From Actinomycetes bacterium (GTDB lineage: Bacteria > Actinomycetota > Acidimicrobiia > IMCC26256 > PALSA-610), in the NCBI GenBank assembly GCA_025360585.1, contig JANYBW010000029.1, positions 31,107-95,106 on the forward strand: 64,000 nt of DNA. The letters are read 5' to 3'. Shown here one piece after another: positions 52,227 through 60,615 of this stretch. The position numbers and the translations under genes are program-made. The stretch's first letter is position 1. Every line of letters starts with the position of its first letter. The notes under the pieces were generated by a model. The model was not told where the DNA came from and did not search any database. It saw nothing but the letters and a program-made list of their open reading frames with translations.

Positions 52227-52262
52227 TGGGATCGGTCACTGGGATCAATCACGAGGATCGGT
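52211..52262. repeat. Four 13-bp tandem repeats (CACTGGGATCGGT)
   Basis: Units start at 52211, 52224, 52237 and 52250; the first two are identical. The array reaches the stop codon of the gene to its right (52262-52264) and overlaps the 5' end of the GNAT gene if translation starts at 52226. It closely parallels the array at the end of the large NRPS gene in unit size and position. Confidence 0.8.
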
Positions 52263-52861
52263 CACGCGGTCATGGCTTGGAGCTGATCAATCTTGCCGAG
52301 AATGGTGCGACGGTTCCGACCCGCGATTTCGTAACGAGCGATCGCATCGCGATCGTGTTCATTGAGCCCTTCAATGCGTTCAACAATCTGCGATGCCGAC
52401 AACGTGTCGTAGCTGGGGATTGCTAAATCTGCTGAGGCAGATACAGGTGCAGATACAGGTATAGGCGCCGCGGTGATCGGTGCAACGTTCACTGTGGAAC
52501 GATCCGAATCAAGATCGCCGACTGTGCTCGCAGCTCCTGGTTCCTGGGCACTCGTGTCCCGCGATGCAGACGGCGCTGGGCTGTTGCCTGCGGGTTGCCG
52601 TGCGTCTGCAACTTTCGCGGCGAACTGCCGCTGAAGCACTGGAACTCCGAACGTGACTGCGAGCTGCCCAGTTGCTTTGGCTTGATCCAGACGACCGGTG
52701 AGTTTCCCGAGCGCGACATCCACTTCGTGGCGGCCACGATCCAAACAATTCATGGCATCGTCGGGGTGCGGATCAAATAGGTTTGCGAGCGCACCCAACG
52801 GCAAGCTCACACCGAGGTCCAATGGGAGCGGCAACGGCGAACGACCTTGCCTGCGACTCAT
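52262..52861 (-). CDS. Hypothetical actinobacterial protein with C-terminal YDxLSAxQ domain
   Basis: 199 residues with no membrane segment. The N-terminal part (VSLPLGALANLFDPHPDD, HEVDVALGKLTGRLDQAK) is unrecognised. A Ser/Pro/Ala linker follows, with a 12-bp duplication. The last 45 residues (IPSYDTLSASQIVERIEGL, then ARYEIAGRNRRTILGKI) match a small helical C-terminal domain that I recall from many actinobacterial proteins, including mycobacterial lipid-droplet-associated ones. It is 25 bases upstream of nothing but the GNAT array region and 25 bases downstream of lnt, so it may share the lnt message. Function unknown. Confidence 0.7.
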   Translation of the reverse strand: MSRRQGRSPLPLPLDLGVSLPLGALANLFDPHPDDAMNCLDRGRHEVDVALGKLTGRLDQAKATGQLAVTFGVPVLQRQFAAKVADARQPAGNSPAPSASRDTSAQEPGAASTVGDLDSDRSTVNVAPITAAPIPVSAPVSASADLAIPSYDTLSASQIVERIEGLNEHDRDAIARYEIAGRNRRTILGKIDQLQAMTA

Positions 52862-52886
52862 GGCGTGCCCATCTTCATACGGTCGT

Positions 52887-54392
52887 TCATCCTAGTGATG
52901 GGCCGCGGCGCCGACGCCACCAGCCCACCAAGATCCCCACGCCGACGCACGCGCCACACAGCAGCGCAAATGAATCGCCGATGCGCATGTATACCGTTGC
53001 GCCATGGCGAGTCACCGCCATAGTCGTGACCGCCTCGTTGTGAAAGAGCTGAGTCGAGCGTGTAATGCGCCCGCGGTCGTCTATGACCGCGGTGATCCCG
53101 GATACCGACGCGTGCAGGACCGATCGACCGGTCTCGGCCGCGCGCAGTTGATCGAGCGCGACGTGTTGTTCGGAGTTCGCTGAGCGTCGGTAGGAACGAT
53201 TGTTGGTACTCACCACGATAAGTTCCGCGCCCTGCTCGGCGCGGTCGCGGACCAACGGCCCAAACGCGGATTCGAAACAGATGACCGTTGCGATGCGGTG
53301 GCTGGCGATCGTGAAAATTCCTCGCTGATGCCCCGGAGTGAAGTCTCGTGGGATCCGTTTCAATTCCGAGATGAGGCTCTGCAGTTCAGCTCGCCACGGC
53401 ACCCACTCGCCAAACGGCACCAAGTGACGCTTCTCGTAGGTGCCGAGCAGTCGACCAGTTCCGTCGTACAAGACATTGCGATTGAACACCTTGCCGTTTC
53501 CGGCCTCCGCGACCCCGTTGCCCAGCACGACTGCTGAATGTTGGCGAGCGTACGAAATCAGGCGCTCAGTAATTCTCGGATCGTTCACGTACTCGGGATG
53601 AAATGCTGATTCGGGAAACACAATGAGGTCGTAGCGCCCCGTGAGTTGATCGGCGAGCGCAAAGTGTCGCAACGGCAACGTAAACGCGGCCATTTCCTGC
53701 GGGGTCAGATCTCGGTTGATGTCGTTGCCTTGCAACATGGCGATACGCATGGTGCCCGACGATTCCAAACGGGGCCACGCCGCGAACCAAACCGCGGTCC
53801 CAACGACCACCACACCCAATATCGAACTGCCCCGTAGCACTGCCGCAAGCGGAGCTCCCATCGTTTCAGCGATCAACGCGTTGATCAGCACGACGACGAA
53901 CGACACCAAAGCCACACCGCCGAGCGCCGCGAGGCTCCGCATCGGCGGGATGTTGTGCATCGCGTAGCCGAGCTCACCCCAAGAAAAACCACCGAGTGGC
54001 CAACGGCTCACCGCGGCCTCGCCCACAACCCAAGCGGAGGCGATCGCGAACGGTCGCAGCCACCCGCGTGGGTTCATCAGAGCAATCAGTGCGCACGCAC
54101 CCCCCCAGTAGAGCGCTAATACTCCCGCAAACGGGACGATAGCGATGGCACCGAAATACCACGCCCAGGACACGACAATCGCGTAGTACACGAACCCCGC
54201 GATAAGTCCGAGCGAAAACGCCACCCTGGGCCGGACGCCTTTGAGTGCCCACAACAATGGCACCAGACCAACGAACGCGAGCCATCCGAAATCGAAACCC
54301 GGACGGCTCGCGGCAAGGACGAGACCGGTCGCTACGGCCGCGCCTCGACGCTTCCAACGGCCGTCCGGCTTCGGACGGCGCTGATGAGCCAA
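52887..54392 (-). CDS. lnt: Apolipoprotein N-acyltransferase
   Basis: Membrane enzyme that adds a third acyl chain to the N-terminal cysteine of lipoproteins. About seven N-terminal hydrophobic segments precede a nitrilase-like domain. The catalytic triad is seen in FPESAFHPEY (Glu), YEKRHLVPFGEWVP (Lys) and VICFESAFGP (Cys). VSTNNRSYRRSANSEQHV is the usual acceptor-side loop, and a last membrane helix lies near the C-terminus. The TTG at 54392, six bases after the stop of the DUF4193 gene, is the best available start; the frame upstream lies in that gene. A perfect hairpin (CCGTCCG-4-CGGACGG, 54361-54378) covers early codons and might affect translation. Confidence 0.88.
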   Translation of the reverse strand: MAHQRRPKPDGRWKRRGAAVATGLVLAASRPGFDFGWLAFVGLVPLLWALKGVRPRVAFSLGLIAGFVYYAIVVSWAWYFGAIAIVPFAGVLALYWGGACALIALMNPRGWLRPFAIASAWVVGEAAVSRWPLGGFSWGELGYAMHNIPPMRSLAALGGVALVSFVVVLINALIAETMGAPLAAVLRGSSILGVVVVGTAVWFAAWPRLESSGTMRIAMLQGNDINRDLTPQEMAAFTLPLRHFALADQLTGRYDLIVFPESAFHPEYVNDPRITERLISYARQHSAVVLGNGVAEAGNGKVFNRNVLYDGTGRLLGTYEKRHLVPFGEWVPWRAELQSLISELKRIPRDFTPGHQRGIFTIASHRIATVICFESAFGPLVRDRAEQGAELIVVSTNNRSYRRSANSEQHVALDQLRAAETGRSVLHASVSGITAVIDDRGRITRSTQLFHNEAVTTMAVTRHGATVYMRIGDSFALLCGACVGVGILVGWWRRRRGPSLG

Positions 54393-54397
54393 ATTAA

Positions 54398-54853
54398 TCA
54401 GACACAGTCCGAGCAGAGGCGCTGAGCTTCGTCGGCGAGCATGTGACCAGGTAGGACCAGGAAACAGCTGGAACATACGAACTCGCCAGGGCGGCGGGGA
54501 ACGATCTTGTTGCCAGCTTCGGCTCGATCTTCAGGCTCGTCGTCGTCTTCTTCGTCTTCAAGCCCGGCCTTGGTGGTGCGCTCCCGCAGCACTACATCGA
54601 GTGCTTCTTCGACATCGTCGGGATGCAGCTCTTCGTCGAGGTCAATGACTTCGTCATCGTCGGGGTTCAATGCGGCGGCGACGACTTCTTCGTCGTCATC
54701 TTCAACCACGTCGTCGGTGATGCCCGCAACGAGCACCTCATCAACGACGAGCGCCTCATCGAGCGCATCGTCATCGTCGAGGGAGTCCTCATCGAGCTCG
54801 TCTTCAAAATCGGCATCGAGATCTGGTTCTTCATCGAAATCGTCGTCACTCAT
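54398..54853 (-). CDS. DUF4193 family acidic zinc-ribbon protein
   Basis: 151 residues, extremely rich in Asp and Glu through residue 110. It ends with the conserved DUF4193 segment PGEFVCSSCFLVLPGHML and RLCSDC, whose two CxxC pairs form a likely zinc ribbon. The family is restricted to Actinomycetota and its function is not known. It is followed six bases later by lnt, so the two are probably co-transcribed. The opposite strand shows a long Ser-rich frame, an artefact of the acidic codons. Confidence 0.9.
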   Translation of the reverse strand: MSDDDFDEEPDLDADFEDELDEDSLDDDDALDEALVVDEVLVAGITDDVVEDDDEEVVAAALNPDDDEVIDLDEELHPDDVEEALDVVLRERTTKAGLEDEEDDDEPEDRAEAGNKIVPRRPGEFVCSSCFLVLPGHMLADEAQRLCSDCV

Positions 54854-55201
54854 CGTTAGCTCTCGTGCTCGTCACTCGGGGTGGGCCAATCGGTTCGTTC
54901 ATGGCTCGTTGGGTGGATCATTACTCGTTCGGTGCCGCCAGCTGGCATCGTCGAAAACGATGTCGAAATGATTGCGGGCGGCGCGGCGCGGGAGTATAGA
55001 GCGACGGCTCGCCGAATTGGTGCCAATAGCGAAAAACCGGCACGACGCGATCGTGCCTGGTGTGTGGGTTCAGAGCCGTGCGAGGCCTACGACGACTCGG
55101 CAAAGTACCCAGGAGCGGATCGCGCTGCTACGCATACATTGCGCAAACGAAACGCACACTTGATCACGCGTACTGCATCTCGGTGTTGATTTTGCAGGGT
55201 C

Positions 55202-55385
55202 ATTCCCTCGGGCTGAGGGAGCGATGTCGCGTGGTCCAGGAAACCGTTGGGACCGCTGGGAGACCGAACCCGGCGCGGGCGGCAAAGCAGCGTTTTTCTA
55301 CTAGGTATTCCTGGACCAACGCACTCCGTGCATGCCCCGCCTCCGCATCACCTCACCGGTGGCTGGGTACCGGTTGGAGGGGCAT
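55202..55385 (-). ncRNA. Candidate structured small RNA (three stems)
   Basis: Three stable inverted repeats follow each other. They are ATGCCCC/GGGGCAT (55332-55338 with 55379-55385) extended by CCTCC/GGAGG, TGGTCCAGGAA/TTCCTGGACCA (55232-55242 with 55308-55318, 11 perfect pairs), and TCCCTC/GAGGGA near 55203-55220. Reading leftward, TTGACA near 55419 and CTCAAT seventeen bases on could form a promoter just upstream. The strand is therefore a guess. It does not match tmRNA, RNase P RNA or SRP RNA motifs that I can recall. It could also be a long 5' leader. Confidence 0.35.
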
Positions 55386-55433
55386 CCACATTGAGCCAAA
55401 AATTACTCGTCGGTGTCAAGTTCACACGCAATG

Positions 55434-55494
55434 TTTTTTTACGTTCGTGACCAGCGCTGACGCGAGTCGGGCCCGGTCACGGGCATAAAAAAAA
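55434..55494. repeat. Symmetric palindrome: T7 - CGTGACC - loop - GGTCACG - A8
   Basis: CGTGACC (55446-55452) pairs with GGTCACG (55475-55481), and the outer T7 (55434-55440) faces A8 (55487-55494). On either strand the T-run precedes and the A-run follows the stem, so it is not an intrinsic terminator. It may form a cruciform or belong to the adjoining RNA candidate. Confidence 0.6.
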
Positions 55495-55624
55495 CCCCGA
55501 ATTTCTATGAACTTTTCGATCATTACTCGAAGCAGTTTGACACACTCTGGTCACACCGGCATCGCGTCTAGCGCGGATGCATCAGGCAGGTAGTGCGCTG
55601 CCGACCGTCGTCGTCCATGAAGCA

Positions 55625-57274
55625 CTACAGCTTGGCGCGTCGGGCTTCAGCCGCACGCTCGGATGCCAACCGTTCAAGTTCGTATTCACCGTGATCCACA
55701 TACGTCATCGCTGCCGCGATTGCCGGGTGGCGTTGTGCGATCAGCGTGTGCATCGCTTGTGCGACCCGACGATACGTTGCGTGACCTTGGGGTGAGCTTC
55801 GCAATTCGATCAGGTGCATTGCTTCTCGTGCGTTCATCTGCATCGCGTAGCGAATCCGGTACGCCAGCGAAACCGCATACGAAGCTTCGTGCGGAAAATC
55901 GCCGCTCAGGTCGTCGTAAAAAGCCGCAGAGCGCTCCATTGCGGCCTCAAAGGCGTGCGTGGTGCCCGCCTCGGCGACGGCCGGAGGCACTTCGTAGCCA
56001 TGGGCCGGAGTCAGCTGCTGCCATTCAATGGTGAGCATGCGGTGCCGTTGAAGATCTCGGAATGCGCCATAATCGCCGAGGATGTCGAAGCGATAATCGG
56101 TGCGTTCGAAGGCGCGGCCCGGCTTGTGGCGTCGGTTCTCTCGTTTGCCAACGTACGCCTCCACAATCGCCATGCGTTCGGCAGCCGAAAGCTGCTTCAC
56201 TTTGGCGAGCACTTGGTACTCGCTTAAATGGGTATGGGGATAACAGATTGCCGCGATGACTTTGTCTTCGCCTTCGGGATCAAAATCAACGAGCTCAACC
56301 TCGTTGACCGGAACCGATGTTTCATCACCAAAAATGCGTTTGGTGAGCTCGCGGGCATCGTTACGGGTCGCTTCGAAATATTTGACCCACGCTCCCCCGC
56401 GTTCGGGCCGATCAACGCGCGACAAAAATGACGGTACAACTTTGCGCAATTCATCAAGAACGAGTTGCGCGTACTCCTGAGCTTCAGGCAACGGGTGAGC
56501 TCGCATGCGCAGCACCATCGCTTCAAAGGCTTGACCACTCGCGTATATCCCGACGTTGGACAATGTCGCGGCGGGAAGAATTCCACGCACGGCATCGCAC
56601 GCCTTCGCTTTGATTGTTTGTTTGTAGACGAAATCGGAATCGCCGGATTCTTTGGGGTACTTCTCGCGTGCCCAATCCATCAGGGTTGGCAGCATCGCTT
56701 TGTAGGTCTCGAAGAGCGTGTCCATCATGCCCACGTAGCGCGCGCCATGGTTTGACCCCAACAACACTGGTGGTCGGTGGTAACGGAATCGCCCACTCAA
56801 CGTGGTGTCGTAAGGGATATACCTCGTGGACTGTTCGAGGTAGGACATGATCCGGCCCCACTCGAGAATCTTCGTCAACAAATTCGAGGCTTGTTCACAC
56901 GCGAGGTGCACGCCGCCGAGCTGAGCGACTGAGTCGTCGCCGTATTCGAGAAACACGCGATCGTAGAGCTGCTCGGCGCGACTCAGACCGACGCTGGCAT
57001 CGATGCTCATGTCTCCCGAGACATCGAGGTCACCAACGAATTCGTCGAGGAACAAGCGGCGCAAACTCTTATCGCTGCGCGAATACCGAGCGAACAACGC
57101 GCCCTTGACGACTTCGGGGAGGTTGACCAGAGCAAAGACGGGCTGATCGAGGTTCGTGAAGTACGGCCGAAGGATGTCTTGCTCATCGGCACTGAACTGT
57201 TCGACTGCGTACAACATGGAAGAGCGATCGTACTGGCGGCGCCCCGCGCTTGGGTGTATTACCGAGCGCTTCAC
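55625..57274 (-). CDS. ThyX-like thymidylate synthase, fused two-half form
   Basis: 549 residues, about twice the length of classical ThyX. ThyX makes dTMP from dUMP with methylene-tetrahydrofolate and FAD. The first half keeps GRIMSYLEQSTRYIPYD, the substrate-binding S-x-R-Y type motif, plus GDDSVAQLGGVHLACEQ. The second half keeps DLQRHRMLTIEWQQL, the RHR part, plus AYRIRYAMQMNAREAMHLIELRS, where the motif's S-x-R-Y is replaced by LTPAHGY. The GTG at 57274 overlaps the upstream stop (GTGA); ATG 57217 (MLYAVEQFSADEQDIL) is a fair alternative. Long double-half ThyX-like proteins are known in Actinomycetota and related phyla. Whether this one makes dTMP is not shown. Confidence 0.8.
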   Translation of the reverse strand: MKRSVIHPSAGRRQYDRSSMLYAVEQFSADEQDILRPYFTNLDQPVFALVNLPEVVKGALFARYSRSDKSLRRLFLDEFVGDLDVSGDMSIDASVGLSRAEQLYDRVFLEYGDDSVAQLGGVHLACEQASNLLTKILEWGRIMSYLEQSTRYIPYDTTLSGRFRYHRPPVLLGSNHGARYVGMMDTLFETYKAMLPTLMDWAREKYPKESGDSDFVYKQTIKAKACDAVRGILPAATLSNVGIYASGQAFEAMVLRMRAHPLPEAQEYAQLVLDELRKVVPSFLSRVDRPERGGAWVKYFEATRNDARELTKRIFGDETSVPVNEVELVDFDPEGEDKVIAAICYPHTHLSEYQVLAKVKQLSAAERMAIVEAYVGKRENRRHKPGRAFERTDYRFDILGDYGAFRDLQRHRMLTIEWQQLTPAHGYEVPPAVAEAGTTHAFEAAMERSAAFYDDLSGDFPHEASYAVSLAYRIRYAMQMNAREAMHLIELRSSPQGHATYRRVAQAMHTLIAQRHPAIAAAMTYVDHGEYELERLASERAAEARRAKL

Positions 57275-57921
57275 AACAAGAGACGGTAGGCGTTGGCCAC
57301 GACTGAGACAGTGACCGACTGTACGCGGCCCGCCGGTACCCCGTCGAGTTCGATCGGGACGGCTTTGGGCGCCGAAATCACCACGCTTCGAGCCGAACGT
57401 TGCTCAATGTCAGGGTGCGGTACATGGGTCCCGGTTCCTAGACGCGACACCATCGCGGCCCGTTGGCCTCGGGCGAGCCGATACACGTGCACCTCAGCAC
57501 GCCCATCGCCAGGATGGCCCCTCGGCACGAGGTCCAGCCCTTTGTGGAATTGGCCATTGCCGATGACGATCGCTTCGCCGGTACGCCAGGGATCGCCAAA
57601 ATTGAATTGGCGCGACCACCAACGAAGCTGCCCTGGCGGCCTACCCACAATCACCATATTGAGCGCCAGACGATCATCGTCGAGCCGCAGTGCGTCCATC
57701 GGCACTGCGATTCCCGTGGTGGCCCGCGTGCCGCCCGAAATCCCAACGCCCGAAATCCCAACGCAACGCGCGATTTGGCTTGTCGCATCGCCGTGAAAAC
57801 GAATGAGCGAACCCGGATGTCGCTGTACCGCGGCGCGTAGTTCGGCATCGCCGCCCGCAACCTCAACATCCGGGGCATCGGCACACGGCGCGCCCCACAT
57901 CTCTCCTGGTCGTATCGCCAT
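57271..57921 (-). CDS. Orphan lipid-kinase-like C-terminal lobe (DAGK_C/YegS-like)
   Basis: 216 residues. The C-terminal two thirds (AIVIGNGQFHKGLDLVPRGH, DGRAEVHVYRLARGQRAAM, SVVISAPKAVPIELDGVPAG) resemble the beta-sandwich C-terminal domain of diacylglycerol kinase/YegS/LCB5 lipid kinases. The N-terminal GGDGT-bearing catalytic domain is missing, so kinase activity is unlikely. A 15-bp duplication gives VGISGVGISGG. It overlaps thyX by four bases and lies 57 bases after helY. It may be a cut-down relic or a lipid-binding protein. Confidence 0.6.
   Translation of the reverse strand: MAIRPGEMWGAPCADAPDVEVAGGDAELRAAVQRHPGSLIRFHGDATSQIARCVGISGVGISGGTRATTGIAVPMDALRLDDDRLALNMVIVGRPPGQLRWWSRQFNFGDPWRTGEAIVIGNGQFHKGLDLVPRGHPGDGRAEVHVYRLARGQRAAMVSRLGTGTHVPHPDIEQRSARSVVISAPKAVPIELDGVPAGRVQSVTVSVVANAYRLLL
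57733..57762 (-). repeat. 15-bp perfect tandem duplication in the lipid-kinase-like gene
   Basis: GCCCGAAATCCCAAC occurs twice without mismatch, repeating GISGV in frame within the N-terminal third of the protein. Confidence 0.85.
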
Positions 57922-57978
57922 CGGCGAACAAGCTAACGCCGGGAAACCGCGGTTGCGCGGTCCGGGGCGGGTCGTGGG

Positions 57979-60615
57979 CTACTCCAGGCCCGCGACTTGG
58001 CTGGACGCAAACACGACGCCCCGCATGCAGAGATCGGCGGCTGACCGCGCGGTCGCGGCGGTCTCGGCGTTCAATGCAACCGTGCCGACCTGGCGCAAAA
58101 GATCGACAATCTGTTTGACGGTGCGCACGAAATCGCCGCCCGTCATGTCTTGATCATCGAGAATCTTCGAGAGTTCGTTGCCATTCACCCAGCCCGCAAT
58201 CGCACCCGTGAATCCCGGGTCGGGCTGGCGGGTCTCGGGAAGTTGCGCATCGCGTTCGGCAAGCTGCAAGGCGCGCCAAGTCTTTTCCAGTTGTTGCGAC
58301 CGTTTCGCAACGTTCTTCGACGGCCAGGCGCGCGGCGGCATGATCACGCCGTTGTCCGGGCCCCGCCGTTCGAACGCAATGCACGACACCATGGCCGCCA
58401 TCTCGCCGGCGTTGAGACCATCCAAGAGACCGGTTCGGATCGCTTCAGCTAGGAGCAAATCGCCTTCGGTATACAAACGGGCCAGCATCGCACCGGCATC
58501 TGTGAGTTCCCAATCCGCCACGTAACCCCAACCCTCAAGCAACCCAAGCACGCGATCGAACGTGCGGGCCAACGTTTCGGTGCGGCCATCAACTCGGCGA
58601 TCAAGCCGCGCGACTTCTCGGGTCAATCGTTCGATCGAACCCAAGGCGCGCATTCGCGATTTCAACGCCGTATCTTCATGGGCAGGGTGTGCGGACATTG
58701 CCGCTTCGCAGTCAACTAAGTATTGGAGTTCGCGATCTGGGGATTGCGGTGCCGCATCGAGATCAACCGAACGCAACAACGCCGCGGCTTCAGCGAGAAA
58801 CTTTGGATTCTTGGGATCAAACGGCCGCGGCAAATCAAGAGCAGCAAGCCGATGCGGTGTCGTACGAAAATCGTCGGCGTGGAGGTGCAACACCTTTGCG
58901 GTTTCGGTCACCGCAACGATGCGCCCCGGGCCCTTGCCGCGTTCGTGATTGAGTACGGCCACCGGCCCAGCCCACGGAACGCGCACTACATCGCCGGGCC
59001 GCAACGAATCCAGACGCCCGCCGCGATGGGCGACCGTGTTGCGTTTCGCGGCATCGAATGCGGCGACGAGTCGCTGGTATTCATCTAAATCTCCAGGACC
59101 CGAATCGATCAGCTCGCGTTGGCGCTGGAGCTGATCGCGCGACCGTTGCAACTGACGTTCAAGACCGACGACATCGCGATCGGCGTGATACTGAGCGAAG
59201 GAAAGATTCAGCAGATGGCGAGCCGCTTCAAGGGAACAACGCTGCACCAGATTGACGGCCATGTTGTAGGTGGGCCGAAAACTCGAACGCAACGCGTAGG
59301 TACGCTTCGAAGCCAAACTGGCGACCTGATCAAATGTCACAAACGGGTTCCAGCACACAATCGAATACCCGAGTTCATCGAGCCCTCGGCGGCCGGCGCG
59401 TCCGGCCAATTGGGTGTATTCGCCAGGAGTCAATTGCTCGTGGCGTTCGCCGGTGAATTTCGAAAGCTTTTCAATCACTACGGATCGTGCGGGCATGTTG
59501 ATCCCGAGCGACAACGTTTCGGTAGCGAACACAACTTTGACGAGACCAGCGGCGAACGCGTGCTCGACGGCTTCTTTCATCGGCGGAACCATTCCCGCGT
59601 GGTGCGCAGCAATTCCTTGTTCGAAGCCTGCGAGCCATTCGTCGTAGCCCAAGATGTCGAGATCATCATCGGACAACGCGCTGACGTGTTCTTCAGCAAT
59701 TCTGCGCAGTTCTTGGCGTTCATGGGGCTTGGTCAGCCGCAGGCCATCGCGCAGACATTGCCGGACCGCATCGTCGCAGGCGGCCCTACTAAAGATGAAA
59801 TAGATAACCGGCAGCAGATCCTCAGTGCCGAGTCGTTCCACGAGCTCGGAGCGCCGCGGCGCGTACAACTTGGCGCCACGCGGTCGCGCCGCTTTCGGAT
59901 TCACGACCTTGCGATCGAGGCGTGACGCTTCGGGGTTGGGTCGCAGTTCGGCATCGGGGCCATCGCCGACGAAGGTCGGCAGCACGTGCAACTGTTCGGC
60001 GCTGCGATCCCCAACCGCGTAAAGATGGCGGAGCTCCACAGGCCGACGTTCCTCAATGACGGCCGTCGTGCCTCCACGCACGGTTCGCAGCCAATCCGCA
60101 AACTCTTCCGCGTTCGAAACGGTTGCCGAAAGACACACCAGCTCAACCGTGGGAGGGAGATGAATAATGACTTCCTCCCAGACCGAACCTCGGTACGGGT
60201 TCTGGAGATAGTGCACTTCATCGAGCACCACGAATTGCAGGCCGTTGAGCGCGGCACTGTTCGCATAGATCATGTTGCGCAGTACTTCGGTGGTCATCAC
60301 CACGATGGGCGCGTCGCCGTTGATGGAATTGTCGCCAGTGAGCAACCCAACGTTTTCGGCGCCGTATGTACGCACGAGATCGCCGAACTTTTGGTTCGAG
60401 AGCGCCTTCAACGGTGTGGTGTAAAAGGTCTTCGTCCCCGCCGCGATCGAAACTGCGATCGCGTATTGCGCAACGAGCGTTTTTCCCGCGCCAGTGGGCG
60501 CCGCGACCAACACCGAATCGCCAGCAAAGATCGCCTCGATGGCTTCCCGCTGGAAGCCATCGATTTCGAAATCCAGCGTCGCCGTAAAATTCTCCGGCGA
60601 CACCGTCGCGGTCAT
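57979..60615 (-). CDS. helY: DEAD/DEAH-box RNA helicase, HelY/Ski2-Mtr4-like
   Basis: 878 residues counted from ATG 60615, which overlaps the upstream stop as ATGA; the frame to 60846 is in the neighbour gene. Helicase motifs: VAAPTGAGKTLVAQ (I), TTPLKALSNQKFG (Ia), VLDEVHYLQNP (II, DEVH), CLSATVSNAEEF (III), AHHAGMVPPMKEAVE, FATETLSLGINMPARSVVI and QLAGRAGRRGLDELG (VI). The C-terminal DSHCT-like region includes RTGLLDGLNAGEMAAMVSC. Ski2/Mtr4-like helicases unwind RNA, feeding decay or processing. The helY-tatC-tatA neighbourhood also occurs in mycobacteria, which supports the name. Confidence 0.92.
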   Translation of the reverse strand: MTATVSPENFTATLDFEIDGFQREAIEAIFAGDSVLVAAPTGAGKTLVAQYAIAVSIAAGTKTFYTTPLKALSNQKFGDLVRTYGAENVGLLTGDNSINGDAPIVVMTTEVLRNMIYANSAALNGLQFVVLDEVHYLQNPYRGSVWEEVIIHLPPTVELVCLSATVSNAEEFADWLRTVRGGTTAVIEERRPVELRHLYAVGDRSAEQLHVLPTFVGDGPDAELRPNPEASRLDRKVVNPKAARPRGAKLYAPRRSELVERLGTEDLLPVIYFIFSRAACDDAVRQCLRDGLRLTKPHERQELRRIAEEHVSALSDDDLDILGYDEWLAGFEQGIAAHHAGMVPPMKEAVEHAFAAGLVKVVFATETLSLGINMPARSVVIEKLSKFTGERHEQLTPGEYTQLAGRAGRRGLDELGYSIVCWNPFVTFDQVASLASKRTYALRSSFRPTYNMAVNLVQRCSLEAARHLLNLSFAQYHADRDVVGLERQLQRSRDQLQRQRELIDSGPGDLDEYQRLVAAFDAAKRNTVAHRGGRLDSLRPGDVVRVPWAGPVAVLNHERGKGPGRIVAVTETAKVLHLHADDFRTTPHRLAALDLPRPFDPKNPKFLAEAAALLRSVDLDAAPQSPDRELQYLVDCEAAMSAHPAHEDTALKSRMRALGSIERLTREVARLDRRVDGRTETLARTFDRVLGLLEGWGYVADWELTDAGAMLARLYTEGDLLLAEAIRTGLLDGLNAGEMAAMVSCIAFERRGPDNGVIMPPRAWPSKNVAKRSQQLEKTWRALQLAERDAQLPETRQPDPGFTGAIAGWVNGNELSKILDDQDMTGGDFVRTVKQIVDLLRQVGTVALNAETAATARSAADLCMRGVVFASSQVAGLE

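Larger units (their letters stand above)
54854..55624. other. Long gap between thyX and the DUF4193 gene; no credible protein gene
   Basis: The 771 bases hold only short frames without family features. The DUF4193 promoter should lie near its left end. The right half is rich in secondary structure: 55202-55220, 55232-55318, 55332-55385 and 55434-55494 each contain inverted repeats described separately. Confidence 0.6.

Noticed and set aside
54507..54971. Ser-rich rightward frame over the DUF4193 gene
   Set aside because: Poly-Ser arises from the reverse complement of Asp/Glu codons; the DUF4193 zinc ribbon supports the leftward gene.
54881..55189. Short rightward frames in the gap between thyX and the DUF4193 gene
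   Set aside because: There is no ribosome-binding site, no recognisable domain and an Arg-rich composition typical of non-coding frames.
55471..55494. GC stem followed by A-run as an intrinsic terminator
   Set aside because: A terminator needs a T-run after the stem on the transcribed strand; here A follows on both strands.
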